A DNA stretch of 64,000 nt from Apostichopus japonicus (taxonomy: Eukaryota; Echinodermata; Holothuroidea; Aspidochirotida; Stichopodidae): assembly GCF_037975245.1 (NCBI RefSeq), contig NC_092569.1, forward strand, positions 31,440,668-31,504,667, read 5' to 3'. Every line of letters starts with the position of its first letter. Position 1 is the first letter of the stretch. The translations under genes were made by a program, and so were the position numbers. Below, piece after piece: positions 19,080 through 31,039 of this stretch. The notes beneath the pieces are model-generated. The model was not told where the DNA came from and searched no databases. It was given only the letters and a program-made list of their open reading frames with translations.

Positions 19080-19351
19080 CTGGGGTTCCCAACTGGTTCA
19101 ACTATGTTTTACAGGGTCCAACTGGTTCAACTATGTTTTACTGGGTCCAACTGGTTCAACTATATTTTACTGGGTCCAACTGGATCAACTATGTTTTACT
19201 GGGTTCAACTGGTTCAACTATGTTTTACTGGGTCCAACTGGTTCAACTATGCTTTACTGGGTCAAACTATGTTTTACTGGGTCAACTATGTTTTACTGGG
19301 TCAACTATGTTTTACTGGGATTCAACTGGGTCAACTATGTTTTGCTGGGGT
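19080..19351 (+). repeat. 29-bp minisatellite, left arm
   Basis: The core GGTTCAACTATGTTTTACTG repeats about nine times, with shorter units at the right. All three plus-strand frames stay open because of the repetition and have no coding meaning. Confidence 0.9.
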
Positions 19352-19864
19352 AAACTGGGTGAACTATTTTTTTTTACTTCTTATATTTTTTAATAGTTTG
19401 AACTGGGATTCTCAACTGTTGTTATCTACACTTATATAACACCACACTATAAGAAGTGTTCATTTTTTAACAGTAGATCTACACTGTAAGTATTAAGGGT
19501 GTTAGCCACTGAAAATAAATGTTTGTTCTTGATCAGAGAACTCTGGGTTTGGTGTGATGACCTAACACAGAGCAAGATACATATAAAAATGAAGAAGTCA
19601 ACTGGATTGGATCAAAAGAAATTATAATTATGAATAACAAACAATGTACAGCTGATCTGGGCCCAGTCAAAAAATTAAATGAAACAACTTACAGTCGTGA
19701 GGTGCGCACCCAAAATATAAAGAAATACACTAAATTAGAAAGTCTGTTCTGGTGAGTTGGCCTGCTGGTGACATCATGTATTTCACGACCTCAGACCTTC
19801 CACGACATCAGATATTCTACGACATCAGTATAGTTGAACCCAATAAATGGTATTATGAATGTCC

Positions 19865-20045
19865 GATCCCAGCAAAAAGTATCCTTTAATTTATATGAAA
19901 TAGTGTTCCAGGGTATCCTTTCACTAAAATAATGTCAATATCCTTTGTAATAAAATAATGTCCTTTATAAGTGATGGTGTCCTGGAATATATCTTTTATT
20001 GTAAAACAATATCCTTTATAGTTAATATTATCCTATATAAATAGT
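19865..20045. repeat. Degenerate ATCCTTTAT-type repeat
   Basis: TATCCTTT or TGTCCTTTAT recurs about seven times at irregular spacing inside the foldback-like element's centre. No other structure was seen there. Confidence 0.5.
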
Positions 20046-21479
20046 GTCTCAGACTGGCAGTTGAATATCACAACTTCCATAAAATAATAAGGACTATGTA
20101 CAGTAACTTGAACTATGTAAATTAAGGTTTTAAACAAATTATCCAGCCATTGAGCTATCTTTCTCTTCTTTTAAACTGCCTTGCTCAGATACTCATAGCC
20201 AATTGCCAAATCCCTATACCCTGTACCCTCACAAAACTCCTTTGTTCCTAAAATATATAGACCGCACAGACCGCATTTCCTGTGAGGGTTAATTTCCAGG
20301 AAGAGCAAGATAGCTGCCTAGCAACCCAGAAGAGAGAAAGTTGTTAATCAACCATTTTGCTGCCAGAAGACAACATACAAATGTATAGCCTCTGTACAGT
20401 GAGCACTGCACAGCGCACTAATAAACAAGTGAAACTATGGTACAGTACAAAACTTGATGTAAGAGCTGACCATCTTACACTGTACAAATGAAGCCTCACT
20501 TGAAATTAGATTGATAGTTTGATCATATGCTCATAATGTTCAGTGTAGGGCATCCTCACATTTGTAGCATATAAGTGTATGCTGTACACTTCACTAGGCT
20601 AATGACTTTTGCAAAGTATGTTATTATGCCAATAGGACACTTCATGTTTGAAACAAGAATCAAGGCAATTGCGTAAATTTTGAAAATTGCTATTGTATGT
20701 TTGCTAGTTGACAATAACTTTCCTTAAATCATGCGGCTAAATATAGGTGTTAACTTGAGTATAACTAGGTTAGGCCCCTATAAGCTAGGCAACTATAACG
20801 TTAGGTTATGTCTAACGTTAGTAATTGTACCATGTGGTATACCTAGTAGGGAACCGGTTTGTTAGGCCTAGCCTATACTATAGTCCTAAGTCACTAGCCT
20901 ATATAGGCCTATAAAGTTTCTGTTGAATTCAAATATTTATGATGAAGAGGACGTTTACAATCAATTATAATGTTACAAGTATGTGTCAATAATATAAAGA
21001 TACTGCAAGATCACAAAGGAGGGAACTTAGCCGCGGTAATAATTTAAAATTGTTGGCAAAATCGGTTACAGATGCGATTATTCTGCGATGCTTCTGTTGG
21101 CGTATGTGGTTTGCGGACTCGAAATGTATAAATTTTGCGCTAACACAAGGTACAAATGTCAAAGTTCAAATTTGGTCGGATCATACTATTTTGCACTAGG
21201 AAGGCATTTTGCCTACCAATTGTTCAAATCGACGAACAAATTATAACATATTTTTTTCAAATTTATTATATAATAAATATTTTTTCAATATTTTTAATCA
21301 TTGCGGTACAAAAATGTAATCGTTTAATCATAACTGTGATAAATATGACAAAGATTTATTTTACACCCCTCATAAGTTGTCTAATTTAGCATTTTCAATA
21401 TATTACTATACGGTTACTGCTTACGATCTTACACTATAATATTCATGATAATTACGCCTAAAATAAAAGCAGTAAACAT

Positions 21480-21955
21480 AGTCCAAACCCAGTTGGGCCA
21501 GTGTGAAACCTATAGTTCAACCCCAACAGGGCAAGTTCAACAGTAAACATATCTCAAACCCAGTTGGGCTTGTGCGAACCAGTGAAACCTAGTAAAACCC
21601 CAGCTGGGTCAGTTCACCACCCAATAGTCCAAACCCAGTTGGGCCGGGCAAAACCAGTTGAAACCTAGTTCAACCCAACAGGGCAAGTTCACCAGTCAAC
21701 ATAGTTCAAACCCAGTTGGGCTAGGGCAAAACCCAGTGAAACCTAGTTGAAACCCAACTGGATCAGTTCAAACATAGTTCAAACTCAGTTGGGCCTGAAC
21801 AAACCCAGTTGAACATCGTGTAAACCCAGTTGAACCTAGCTCATGTACAGCATAGCCCAGTTGGAACCCAGTAAGACCCAGTTAAACACAGTTAAAAAAC
21901 CGGTTAAACATAGTAGGCCCTAGTAGAACCTCGTTGATTTTTTAACTGGGTTGTA
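21480..21955 (-). repeat. Minisatellite, right arm, inverted relative to the 19.1-kb array
   Basis: Irregular units are built on CATAGTTCAAACCCAGTTGG, with GGGCAAGTTCA spacers. The complement matches the motif of the left arm. Confidence 0.85.
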
Positions 21956-21975
21956 CTGGAATTTCTACCAGGGCA

Positions 21976-22386
21976 CAACACACGGAATGCTGATAATGCA
22001 CATTACTTTCCTTATAAAACATCAATTGGGAGGCTCCGTCTTAGAAATCGTGCAATAAAGACATGGAATTGCATAAAAGAGAGTTTGAAAACCAACGTAT
22101 CCAGTAAAATATTCAAAAAGCATCTAACCAAAGACTTAATATCCAGTTATTAATAAGTCATCCATTCATTGGCACGATAACAAATTATTATTGTAAATGT
22201 TATCATCATATAGTATTCACTGATTGTCGAATTATTCTATTTTGTATTGATATGTAAATACTTTTCTTCTTTTCTTTATACAGGGAGTCTTCTACTTTGT
22301 TAAGCTGTTGTATGCTTTTTGGAAGACTTCCTTCACACTGTAAATTTACACGTGAAAAACAAATAAATCAAATCAAATCAAATAAT
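21976..22386 (+). mobile_element. 3' end of a non-LTR retrotransposon (LINE)
   Basis: An open frame to TAA at about 22,152 ends in TRNADN, RLRLRNRAIKTWN and SSKIFKKHLTKDL. This is the usual C-terminal layout of L2/CR1-group ORF2 proteins (TRN..., WN..., FKK.L). A roughly 230-bp 3' UTR and an AATCAAATCAAATC tail follow. The upstream part is absent, replaced at once by the foldback-like element's right end. Confidence 0.7.
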
Positions 22387-22491
22387 GTAGTGTTTGTGAA
22401 ACGAAGCACATTGTTCCAGCTCTCGGCCTCACATCTTGTTCCGTTAATGAGATTTAAGATATCGTTGTTTTAATATTCACTTTATTTTGTA

Positions 22492-23935
22492 GAGTTTAGT
22501 TTAGTTTAGTTAAGTTTAGATTAGTAGAAAAAAGGATGAGGAGGGACACTTAAGTCCCCATCAAGGACCCTATAGGAGAGGAAAAAACTGATGACACAAA
22601 CACTCAGACCCGATTACAATGTTTAAAGTGCTTGTCCAAAGCATTCTTAAACCCATTGACACTACTTGCAAGTACAACTTTCTCAGGCAAACCGTTCCAC
22701 TCATTCACAACCCTATTAGAAAGTTATGCCGAATATTAATCCTACTTTGTGACTTTTGGAGTTTAAGACAATGACCTCTGGTACCACTACTATTAGCAAA
22801 CATGAAAAAGTCGGTAAAGGATCAATTGTCAAAACCATACACAATCTTGAAAACCTGAATCGAGTCCCCACGTAACCTCCTAAGCTCCAGTGTGGAGAGA
22901 TTCAACAGTTGTAACCGCCTATAAGGAACACTCTTTAAGGAACTAATCATCCTAGTGGCCCTCCTCTGGACCTTTTCAAGTACTTCCTTAACCTTAGCAA
23001 AATATGGGTTCCAAGCTTGCACAGCATACTCGAGATGAGGCCTAACCAATTGCTTATAAAGCCTAACTACTATGTCCTCTTTCAGAAAACTGAAGTTCCT
23101 GTTGATCATACCTAAAACCCTATTACCTCTTTTAGCAGCTTCAAGACAATGTTTAGAAGGTTGCAGAGATGAGTCAATGTAGATACCTAGGTCTCTTTCA
23201 AAAAGACCTCCTGTAACTCCACACCATTAAGATTGTAGGTATACTTTTGGTTACTACTACCTATGTGCATTACCTCGCATTTGTCAATATTAAAAGGCAT
23301 GTGCCATCCCTGAGACCAGGAAAAAACCTTATCCAAATCCGTTTGAAACTTCTCAGAATCGCTTTTGGAAGAAACCTCAGAATACAATTTGGTGTCATCA
23401 GCAAAATTCTTAGCTTTGCAAAAAATATCTCCGTCAATGTCATTTATATAGGCAACAAACAACAAGGGACCCAAAACAGACCCTTGTGGAACCCCACTAG
23501 TAACATCCTGCCAAGAAGAAGCACAGCCTTTAATTACCACCCACTGTTTCCTATTACAAAGCCAATTCTCGATCCAAGACAGTAAATTGCCATTGACACC
23601 TATACTCTTCAACCTAAGTAGAAGACGCTGGTGGGGCACTTTATCAAAGCCTTCTGGATATCCAGGAACACAATATCTACAGACTTCTGCCTATTTACTG
23701 AGCTTGTTACATCTTCCATAACTCAAGGATATTAGTGAGACAAGACCTTTTTTTGACAAAAGCCGTGTTGAGACTCTCTGAACAAAGACTGACTGCTAAA
23801 GTGACAGACCATAGACTTTTTAACAATAGACTTACAAACAACACTAGTGAGACCAACGGGCCTATAATTACAGGGCTTAGACTTATCACCCTTCTTGAGG
23901 GCGCAAACATCTGTGATATCATAGTTGGGTTAAAC
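22492..23935 (-). mobile_element. CR1-like LINE, 5'-truncated and frameshifted reverse transcriptase
   Basis: The minus strand encodes NYRPVGLTSVV, DIQKA, SGVPQGSVLGPLLF, INDI, FADDTKLY (the reverse-transcriptase catalytic block) and then RLYKQLVRPHLEYAVQAWNP and LEKVQRRATRM. The C-terminal RVVNEWNGLPEKVV block follows near 22,700. This order is that of CR1/Jockey-group ORF2. At least two frameshifts (near 23,645 and 23,190) and a stop after the VYGFDN block break the frame. The 3' end at 22,492-22,540 has a CTAAACTAAA-type tail. No 5' half or endonuclease is present. Confidence 0.88.
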
Positions 23936-23939
23936 ACCA

Positions 23940-26530
23940 GCCACTTATTTTATTTTTTTATTCTTTCGCTGAAATGATGGTAGCCTTGTGGTGGAAACTT
24001 CGAATCTTTTTTTATGAAGGGATGATTGTATCATCATTGAACAGTGATTTCAATTGAGGAGTAGTTGAATCAAGTTCCACTCCTTTTCGGTGTATTTTAT
24101 TTTGGACTATACCATTAGATAATAGGTTCGCTTTGAGTTTAACAATGGTTAAAGGTCGGCATGTGAAGTATCGTTTAATAATTTGAGAACGACGAAACAA
24201 CAACTGTTTAGATTGTACACAGATACAATACATCCCTCTCCTAATAGTAGAATATACCGACCGGATACGACCATTTGAGATATTATCCGTGTATGACATC
24301 ACTAGACATTTACCCAATGTGTCAGTCGAAATACAATCAAGAACTTTCAAAATTTCCTTCCGAGATTCCGAATAAGGAATGAGGGCGTGTGGACCAATAT
24401 GTTTTAACTTGCTTCCTGTTTATGGTAAATTTACATTTAATCCTAGACTTCGATACCAAAAAGAAAATAAGAGATGTTCACAGTATTCGAAAAAGAGCTC
24501 AATTACCTTGAAAAAGTGTTCATTGCCTAAACGCCATACAATACAAAAAGTTATAACTCACGTGATACATTAATATACCCCTCTTAGTGATACAAATGCC
24601 AAAATAAACTCGAAGGAAGTTTTTGTATTTAATGTTAACCGTTCTTTTTTTTAATCTGAACCTTACAATTAAACCATCATTTATTTTATTATTTATTTTT
24701 TAATGATACGTCTATAATAACATGCACCATCCTGGTACACCTACCTCCCCCCTGCCATGGAAAGTTATTTATGGAAGGAAACATCATCGTTAAAAGGGCA
24801 TAGGGGGTACTAGAGGAAACTGTGATATTTACTTAAGATTCCACTTGGTGAAGTGCATTTCAATATCAAAAAAAAAAGAGAAGATATGAAAATTTAAAAA
24901 ATAAATGGTCTCCATAATGACTCACTGGCAGTTTGGGTTCGTGGTTTGCGTTCGTGTTGAATTGTAACAGCGCCCTCTATTACTTCCGGATGGTATATGT
25001 ATCGGAGGGGAACCATTTCATCGCATTCGCATACCATATGAACAAATGGAATTGAAGAGTTTTTATTGAAACGTTTATCCAGCAATATTTTAGCAATATC
25101 CGTCACTATAAACTTAATCATAATTCAATAAGTTTACATTATCTAGATTGTCATAAATATTTCTTTTGTGTACTTCATCAATTTTCTCCCGTTTCGGCGA
25201 AGCTGTTTTGGTTTTTTTGGTTTATGTTTTTCTTAAAGAGTAGCCTGTGAAGGTCTACATGTCTAACACGTCTTACCAATTTTGTTATTCTCAAATGAAA
25301 GTTTCAAAATATGTTTTTCAACGAATAAAAATAAAAATGTATGTATATAACAAATTGTTAATAACGTTCTAAAATATTTTTTGTTAATATATTCTATCGG
25401 TTTATACCGCTTGTCTCATGCCCAACCCTTGTACATAACACAAGATCGCGCAAGCGGAATAACTGACAGTATGTTAAATGTATTTAAGTTTCTCTGCAGT
25501 ATCGGCGTTCCATAAGTTCCATTACTGTCCCCCGATATAATTATTTCCATTTCCACGGATGCTTTGCTTAAAAATGAATATTCATGTTAATTGTCTAGTA
25601 TAGTCAGCCAACTATAAATAAATCAAGATCTTACTATTCTTGTTTTCAAGCGTTGCATACGCCACTTTTGTAGTTACTGTAATGAAGGTACATGAGGAAT
25701 AATTAAAAGCAGGTAAAGAACAGAAATAAAGCACACTGTTGTTGAAAGTTCGATTCAATGAGTTATGGGAGTTATTCCAAGGCGGTATTAAAATATGTTC
25801 TCTTTCGTTAGACAAACAACTTTGAAAAGAATGGTTTCGTTTTCTAAAAGACATCTTTATCATTTCTTGTGTACTGTCTGAATTATGTGTAGTATCTGTT
25901 CCCTTTCGAGGGGAATGGTGATGCACACCCGACGATGATCACACAGTCACAGTCCCGATGCAAGGGGACTGGGGCTGAGAGCGGATCAGTCGTTTGGTAA
26001 TTTGGTTTTCGTGCCCAGGAACTATTCTGGTTTCGTAAAATAGTAAATTACGATATCTTAGCCAGAGGGTTATGTGAAAAAGAGGTAAATATTTATCTTG
26101 ATATCAACGAATGAACTTTCAACTTGGTAACTGCATGTTATTGTAGTTTCCACTAGGTACTTTGCACAACCCGCATGTTCTTAATAACATAACGAAGAAG
26201 CATACAGAAGCACTCAATGTGTATATATGCAAATATAACGACATGCTTATAAATCGATAGTAAAGTTAACCAAACGTGTCATCGGTGATAATACACTTTA
26301 CAGGGGAGTATACGATATTTAGTTAATAGCCATAGGCGTGTACTAGTTTAAATAGCACATGCTCTCCCAACGATATGGAAATTTTTTATCATGAAGTAAT
26401 ATTAATTATATACAACGTGTATTTAACACATCGATAGGGAGGGGTGTCTGTGGTTCATGGCAGGTATGTTTTAATCAATTCCAATGCGCAAACGCTTAAA
26501 GCATTGTGGTTTACTCGTATCACGTGTATT
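23940..26530. other. AT-rich intergenic sequence
   Basis: No coding exon with matching splice phases and no known repeat family is recognised. One 135-codon frame without an initial ATG (24,012-24,419, minus) resembles nothing I know. Confidence 0.5.
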
Positions 26531-26532
26531 TA

Positions 26533-26705
26533 TTTTGGTTAGGTTTAGTAGAATAAAGGATCATGAGGGACACTCGAGTCCCCATCAAGGACCCTATAGG
26601 AGAGTCTGGGAAAACAACTGAAGACACAAACACTCGGACCGAATTACAAAGCTTAAAGTGCTTGTCCAAAGCATTCTTAATCACATTCACACTACTTGCA
26701 AGCAT
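26533..26705 (-). mobile_element. Second copy of the CR1-like LINE 3' end
   Basis: It matches the 22.54-22.67 kb region (GAGGGACACTCGAGTCCCCA, CCAAAGCATTCTTAA, ACACTACTTGCAAG) in the same orientation and retains the TTAGGTTTAGT tail. Only about 170 bp remain, a typical 5' truncation. Confidence 0.8.
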
Positions 26706-26809
26706 TGGTGGCATTATTAACCTTTGTATCTATGGAGCTGTGAGCAGGAGTGATATAGTAGTGAATATACAGTCCATGTATGTTTATATCCTATTCAGTT
26801 TTTCTTAAT

Positions 26810-29800
26810 TACAGTTATCTCTCATACGACTATCCCCCTTTACTTCATACTGCAGTGGTTTTTATAATGTAACTATCCATTCCTGACATTGACAGATATA
26901 TAGAGGGCTGATGTTTATTTACAACAGATCGGTCAATTTTAGCAGCTTAGGCTGGTGTAAACTCATACTGGGACATTTACACTGAAATAATGTAACATTA
27001 CAACCCACATACGATACAAATGGTCGGGTTTGGAAGATCCATAACCATGTATGGTCAAAGTTTCTTGCTATTTCAGCGTAGCTCTTGAAAAACCAAGAAA
27101 GTGTCGTTCTGAAATCACAATAATAAGTTTGAGCTTCTAGTCTAAGAAATAAAGACAGTGTATAAATTAAAACGTAATTATGAACAGATAATGTGACTAA
27201 CAAGTCATTTAATGGGTCGATCTCGCCAGGTAATATTCAATTAAGTTTAACGCAAAATGTTGTGCTAAGCCACTATCGTTTACATTAAAATTTTATCATA
27301 AATTTTTGACCATCGATCAAAATATCGTAATATTATATCTGAAGTAGAGTTCGGTCATGCTTTCTACCTAACGATTCCTCTTTTGGCACTAACTTATTTT
27401 TCCATTCCATTAAATATATGGGTAGCATAAGCTCATCTCTATATAAGTAAATGTGTGTATGCGTTTAGCACTAATGAAAGGGATATGCCGATCAGGCAGA
27501 CAATATAACTCATTATATTTTAAAATAATTCTGAACAGTTGTAGCCTTAAGAAACCCCCAAATCAAAATCTTGGTAACTTTAATGCAACATAAAACCCAC
27601 CAACTCAAAATCTAGGTAACATTTATGCAACATAAAACTTTGCTGGCTCCAAGAAGTACATCGTGGTGGGAAAATAAAAACCACTTTGTCAGAGAAAAAC
27701 GATTCCACGCGTTTTCACACCTTCTTTAAAAATTGGAGTAGTTTATTACCACGAGGTAGTCCTTATCCGCTCCAGATTGTTGTAATTATCTTCTTTCCCT
27801 GTTTAACCTGACCAGGGGCGGCCGAACCAAAGGATACATGGCAACGTGCCTCCTCCTCCGCCCCATCCCCTCCCTCCCCTCTACTCCCCATTCCGCACAC
27901 ATAAAAGTGTCTTTTCTCGTGAATGAGAATTGTGCGCCCCAGTTTTTGGTAATAAAGGAAGGCTTACTTCTTTACCATTTTGTAATTGAACAGTGAAAAC
28001 TTACAAAGTATATTTTACTTAAAATGTGCCTCTTGTTGAAAAGGAAAAAAACATATTTGTTTTCTACCCTACCCCCGCCCCTCCCTTTCACCGCCACTCA
28101 GCATCGCACTGTATCCATATCAGCACGTATTAGCAATAAATTGATTTATTGATTGACTGCAATTTTTCAATCTATAGAAGATTTCATATACTATTCCATA
28201 TAGGATAACAGCGAAATTTGAGTAGAAATACACTACATAATTGCTTTCCTATCTTTTTAAATAACGAGAGACGGAATATTTCTACATCAGAACCTTGTTT
28301 GGAGAAAACCTGTACGGCGACATTAATTGTAAAATTTATGGTCCGTTATAAATAAATGATTATAAATTTGAGTTGTGCAATGTAGATACTGTATATATCA
28401 ATGATATTATTTATTGTAAATATATTTCACAATGACGAAAACATTTCTTTATCTACTTCCAAGAATTAATTATTAATACAGGCATCTATTCATCCGTGTA
28501 TACAAACCCACATATGGTTAATATTAATTATTGCCGCCGGAAAGTGTTTAGCCAATTAGAGCCTAACGTTACAGTCATATACAGGTGATTATCAAGCACA
28601 TCGGCCCCTGCACGTTTACTTCTGCGCTAATCATTCCAATATAGACAGATACCGCCGCCAATAATCTCGTAAAAGCTCAGCGTACGACACAAATTTGACA
28701 ACGCTGTTTTTGTTTTCTGTCATTATTATTCTGTTATAACCGTGCGATACGAAGAACGTGTGTGTGTTCTCCGTGTTAAGTTTGCGTGATCAAAGACTAT
28801 AGGTACATGGTATGTAAGCCGAATCGCTATTGTTACCTCGTGTGGACAATAACAGCTCAACGTTTAATCAACTAAGCTTCGTAACGTTCTCTTGAGTTGT
28901 ATTTTTAATACAAAGCTGCACTTAAACCTTTTCATCCACTCTTGATATCGAAAGCATCGAATGGAGGGAGAATTTTTGGAGACAATTGCATTTCGGAGCA
29001 GTTTCGCTTCTATACTATGTACAGCTAGCACAATCCTAATAGCGCGTTGCCACAGCTAACCACAATATGTTTTCAAGCCTGTTACCATCCACTCTTTTAT
29101 AAATGCACTATACGTGCATTCACAGTTCTCTCATGTTAACCATTAGTGAGATTGTTCTTGTTTTTTTTCTACGATTTTCATTTCCTAGCCTGGCTTTGAC
29201 AGGGAAATCTCGCAAGGAATTCTAAAAAAAAAACACACTTGGATGCGGTGGATTCGAATTTAACATAAAGTCGTTTAATAAGCGGGTAGAAGACCGCCGT
29301 GTGGGGAATACGTAACTCGTGAGGCAGACTGCGGGGGTAAAACGGCTTGAGTCGAAATGTTTGTTTCGTGCTCTGCTTGGGCAACGAAGTGGAAAAAACA
29401 ATTTCATTTTCATCTCTTTATTGTCTAGACGGAGAAAATCCTGGTCAGTTCTGCCTCGTGGTGTGAGCATGACGGATGTGATGAACTTAATGGGAGCCGA
29501 GCAAACATAAAGAGTGTCAAAAGAAACAAAGACAATGGAAAAGGGAATATAAAAAGAGATGAAGCGCTTTGCAGACATGGTATTGGATATTTAAAAAAGA
29601 ATTGAACAATGTCTGAAAAGTTTGATTATCTAGGTTATACAGTTCGTATATAGATAAACACGTTAATGACAAGGCGGAAAGAAATATCACTCAAAAATAG
29701 GAAGTAGGTTTGAGGATAATTTTTGGATCCTCAAAACGGAAACTAAAACGACATTCTACAGATCAACCGGTTAAAGGATAATACTTGGATTTTAAAGGAA

Positions 29801-30130
29801 TTTATCATGATAACCGACAGCTACGGAATAATTTCATGAATATTCATTTTACAGCAAGTGAAGTCATTTTGATGTACATGTTATTCACATATGGATTACA
29901 AAAAGAGTCATTTTTCTCAAGGTATGTATAAAATCGAACTATTTCTAAAATGGTAAATTTGGCCAGTGTCAGTGCCAGTAAATCTGTTTGAATATGTTTA
30001 TATAAGACATAACGTATGAGGAGGAAACTTCCAAAAGAAAAAGGGGTTGGGGGTGGCTGAGAACAAGATTTGGGGCCCTCTCCCAGAAGAATTTGATTTG
30101 ATTTGTGCATGTGCCAGCAGGTAAAGGGTA
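26810..30130. other. AT-rich intergenic sequence
   Basis: No gene is recognised. The only structure seen is a 42-bp-period duplication at 27,560-27,638 (CAAAATCTTGGTAACTTTAA against CAAAATCTAGGTAACATTTA). Confidence 0.5.
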
Positions 30131-30136
30131 TTGTAT

Positions 30137-30279
<143 letters not shown>

Positions 30280-30297
<18 letters not shown>

Positions 30298-30449
30298 TAT
30301 ATATATATAGGCCATACTGTAGCTTACTCAATGAAATGGCTACCTGCTATATATATATAGGCTATATATATATATACAGTATATATATATATACAGTATA
30401 TATATATATACAGTATATATATATATATACAGTATATATATATATATAA

Positions 30450-30506
<57 letters not shown>

Positions 30507-30610
30507 ATATATACTGTATATATATATATAGCCTATATATATAGCCTATATATATAGCCTATATATATAGGCCATACTGTAGCTTACTCAATGAAATGGC
30601 TACCTGCTGT
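30280..30610. repeat. 260-bp duplication joined by TA repeats
   Basis: GGCCATACTGTAGCTTACTC and the bases after it, to TACCTGCT, occur at 30,310-30,349 and again at 30,570-30,609. Both copies are preceded by repeated AGCCTATATATAT. The spacer holds several ATATACAGTATAT units. Confidence 0.9.
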
Positions 30611-30894
30611 AATGCTAGATACTATATAAATATATTTTAGGAACATTTATAGGAATACAGGTCAAATGTTACTAGTGGCTGGAACTAGGTTATAATGATT
30701 TTAATTATTTGTACCGTTCTAGCCTGTACAGTAACACCATATTATATGCTTACAGACAAGTTTTACTCAATACGCTGCCTTACTTAAAAACATTTGCATT
30801 AGATGTAGCGGGAAAATATTATACGCAAAGGCTTGAAAGCGCAGTACATACAATAACCTATACCAACTCTGTAGTAAGCCTCTGTGTAATACTA

Positions 30895-31030
30895 CTTCAA
30901 TTTCAATTTCAAATTTATTTCTCATAGGTTTGTACAAGGTAAATACAATACAACATTACAGTAGGAAGGTTAACATATGAGAAAAACAGCAAGGCTGTTA
31001 CCTCAGCTATTGAGTAGTGACCAAGTATAC
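30895..31030 (-). mobile_element. Possible LINE or SINE 3' end
   Basis: The minus strand ends with AATAAATTTGAAATTGAAAT, a short-period tail like those of L2/CR1-group elements. Nothing upstream identifies the element. Confidence 0.25.
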
Positions 31031-31039
31031 CGCAATATA

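Larger units (their letters stand above)
18982..21972. mobile_element. Foldback-like element with minisatellite arms in inverted orientation
   Basis: The two ends share GAAATTCCAGT within a roughly 23-bp imperfect inverted repeat (about 18,983-19,005 and 21,950-21,971). Just inside each end is an array of the same motif in opposite orientation: CCAACTGGTTCAACTATG (19,080-19,350) and its complement type (21,480-21,955). Terminal inverted repeats built of subrepeats are typical of foldback elements. The 2.1-kb centre has no transposase-like frame. No target duplication is obvious, so limits are approximate. Confidence 0.5.

Noticed and set aside
19075-19439. Three plus-strand frames rich in Asn-Tyr-Val-Leu-Leu-Gly repeats
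   Set aside because: All three frames are open because of the 29-bp minisatellite.
24012-24419. 135-codon minus-strand frame
   Set aside because: No ATG near its start, no recognisable domain and no partner exon in phase. Length alone is weak evidence in 64 kb.
29240-29340. Possible tRNA on the minus strand (ATTCGAATCC)
   Set aside because: Only a B-box-like string is present. No A box at the right distance and no acceptor-stem pairing.
29222-29578. 118-codon minus frame overlapping two other frames
   Set aside because: Composition is unlike a conserved protein and no splice partners or domain were seen.
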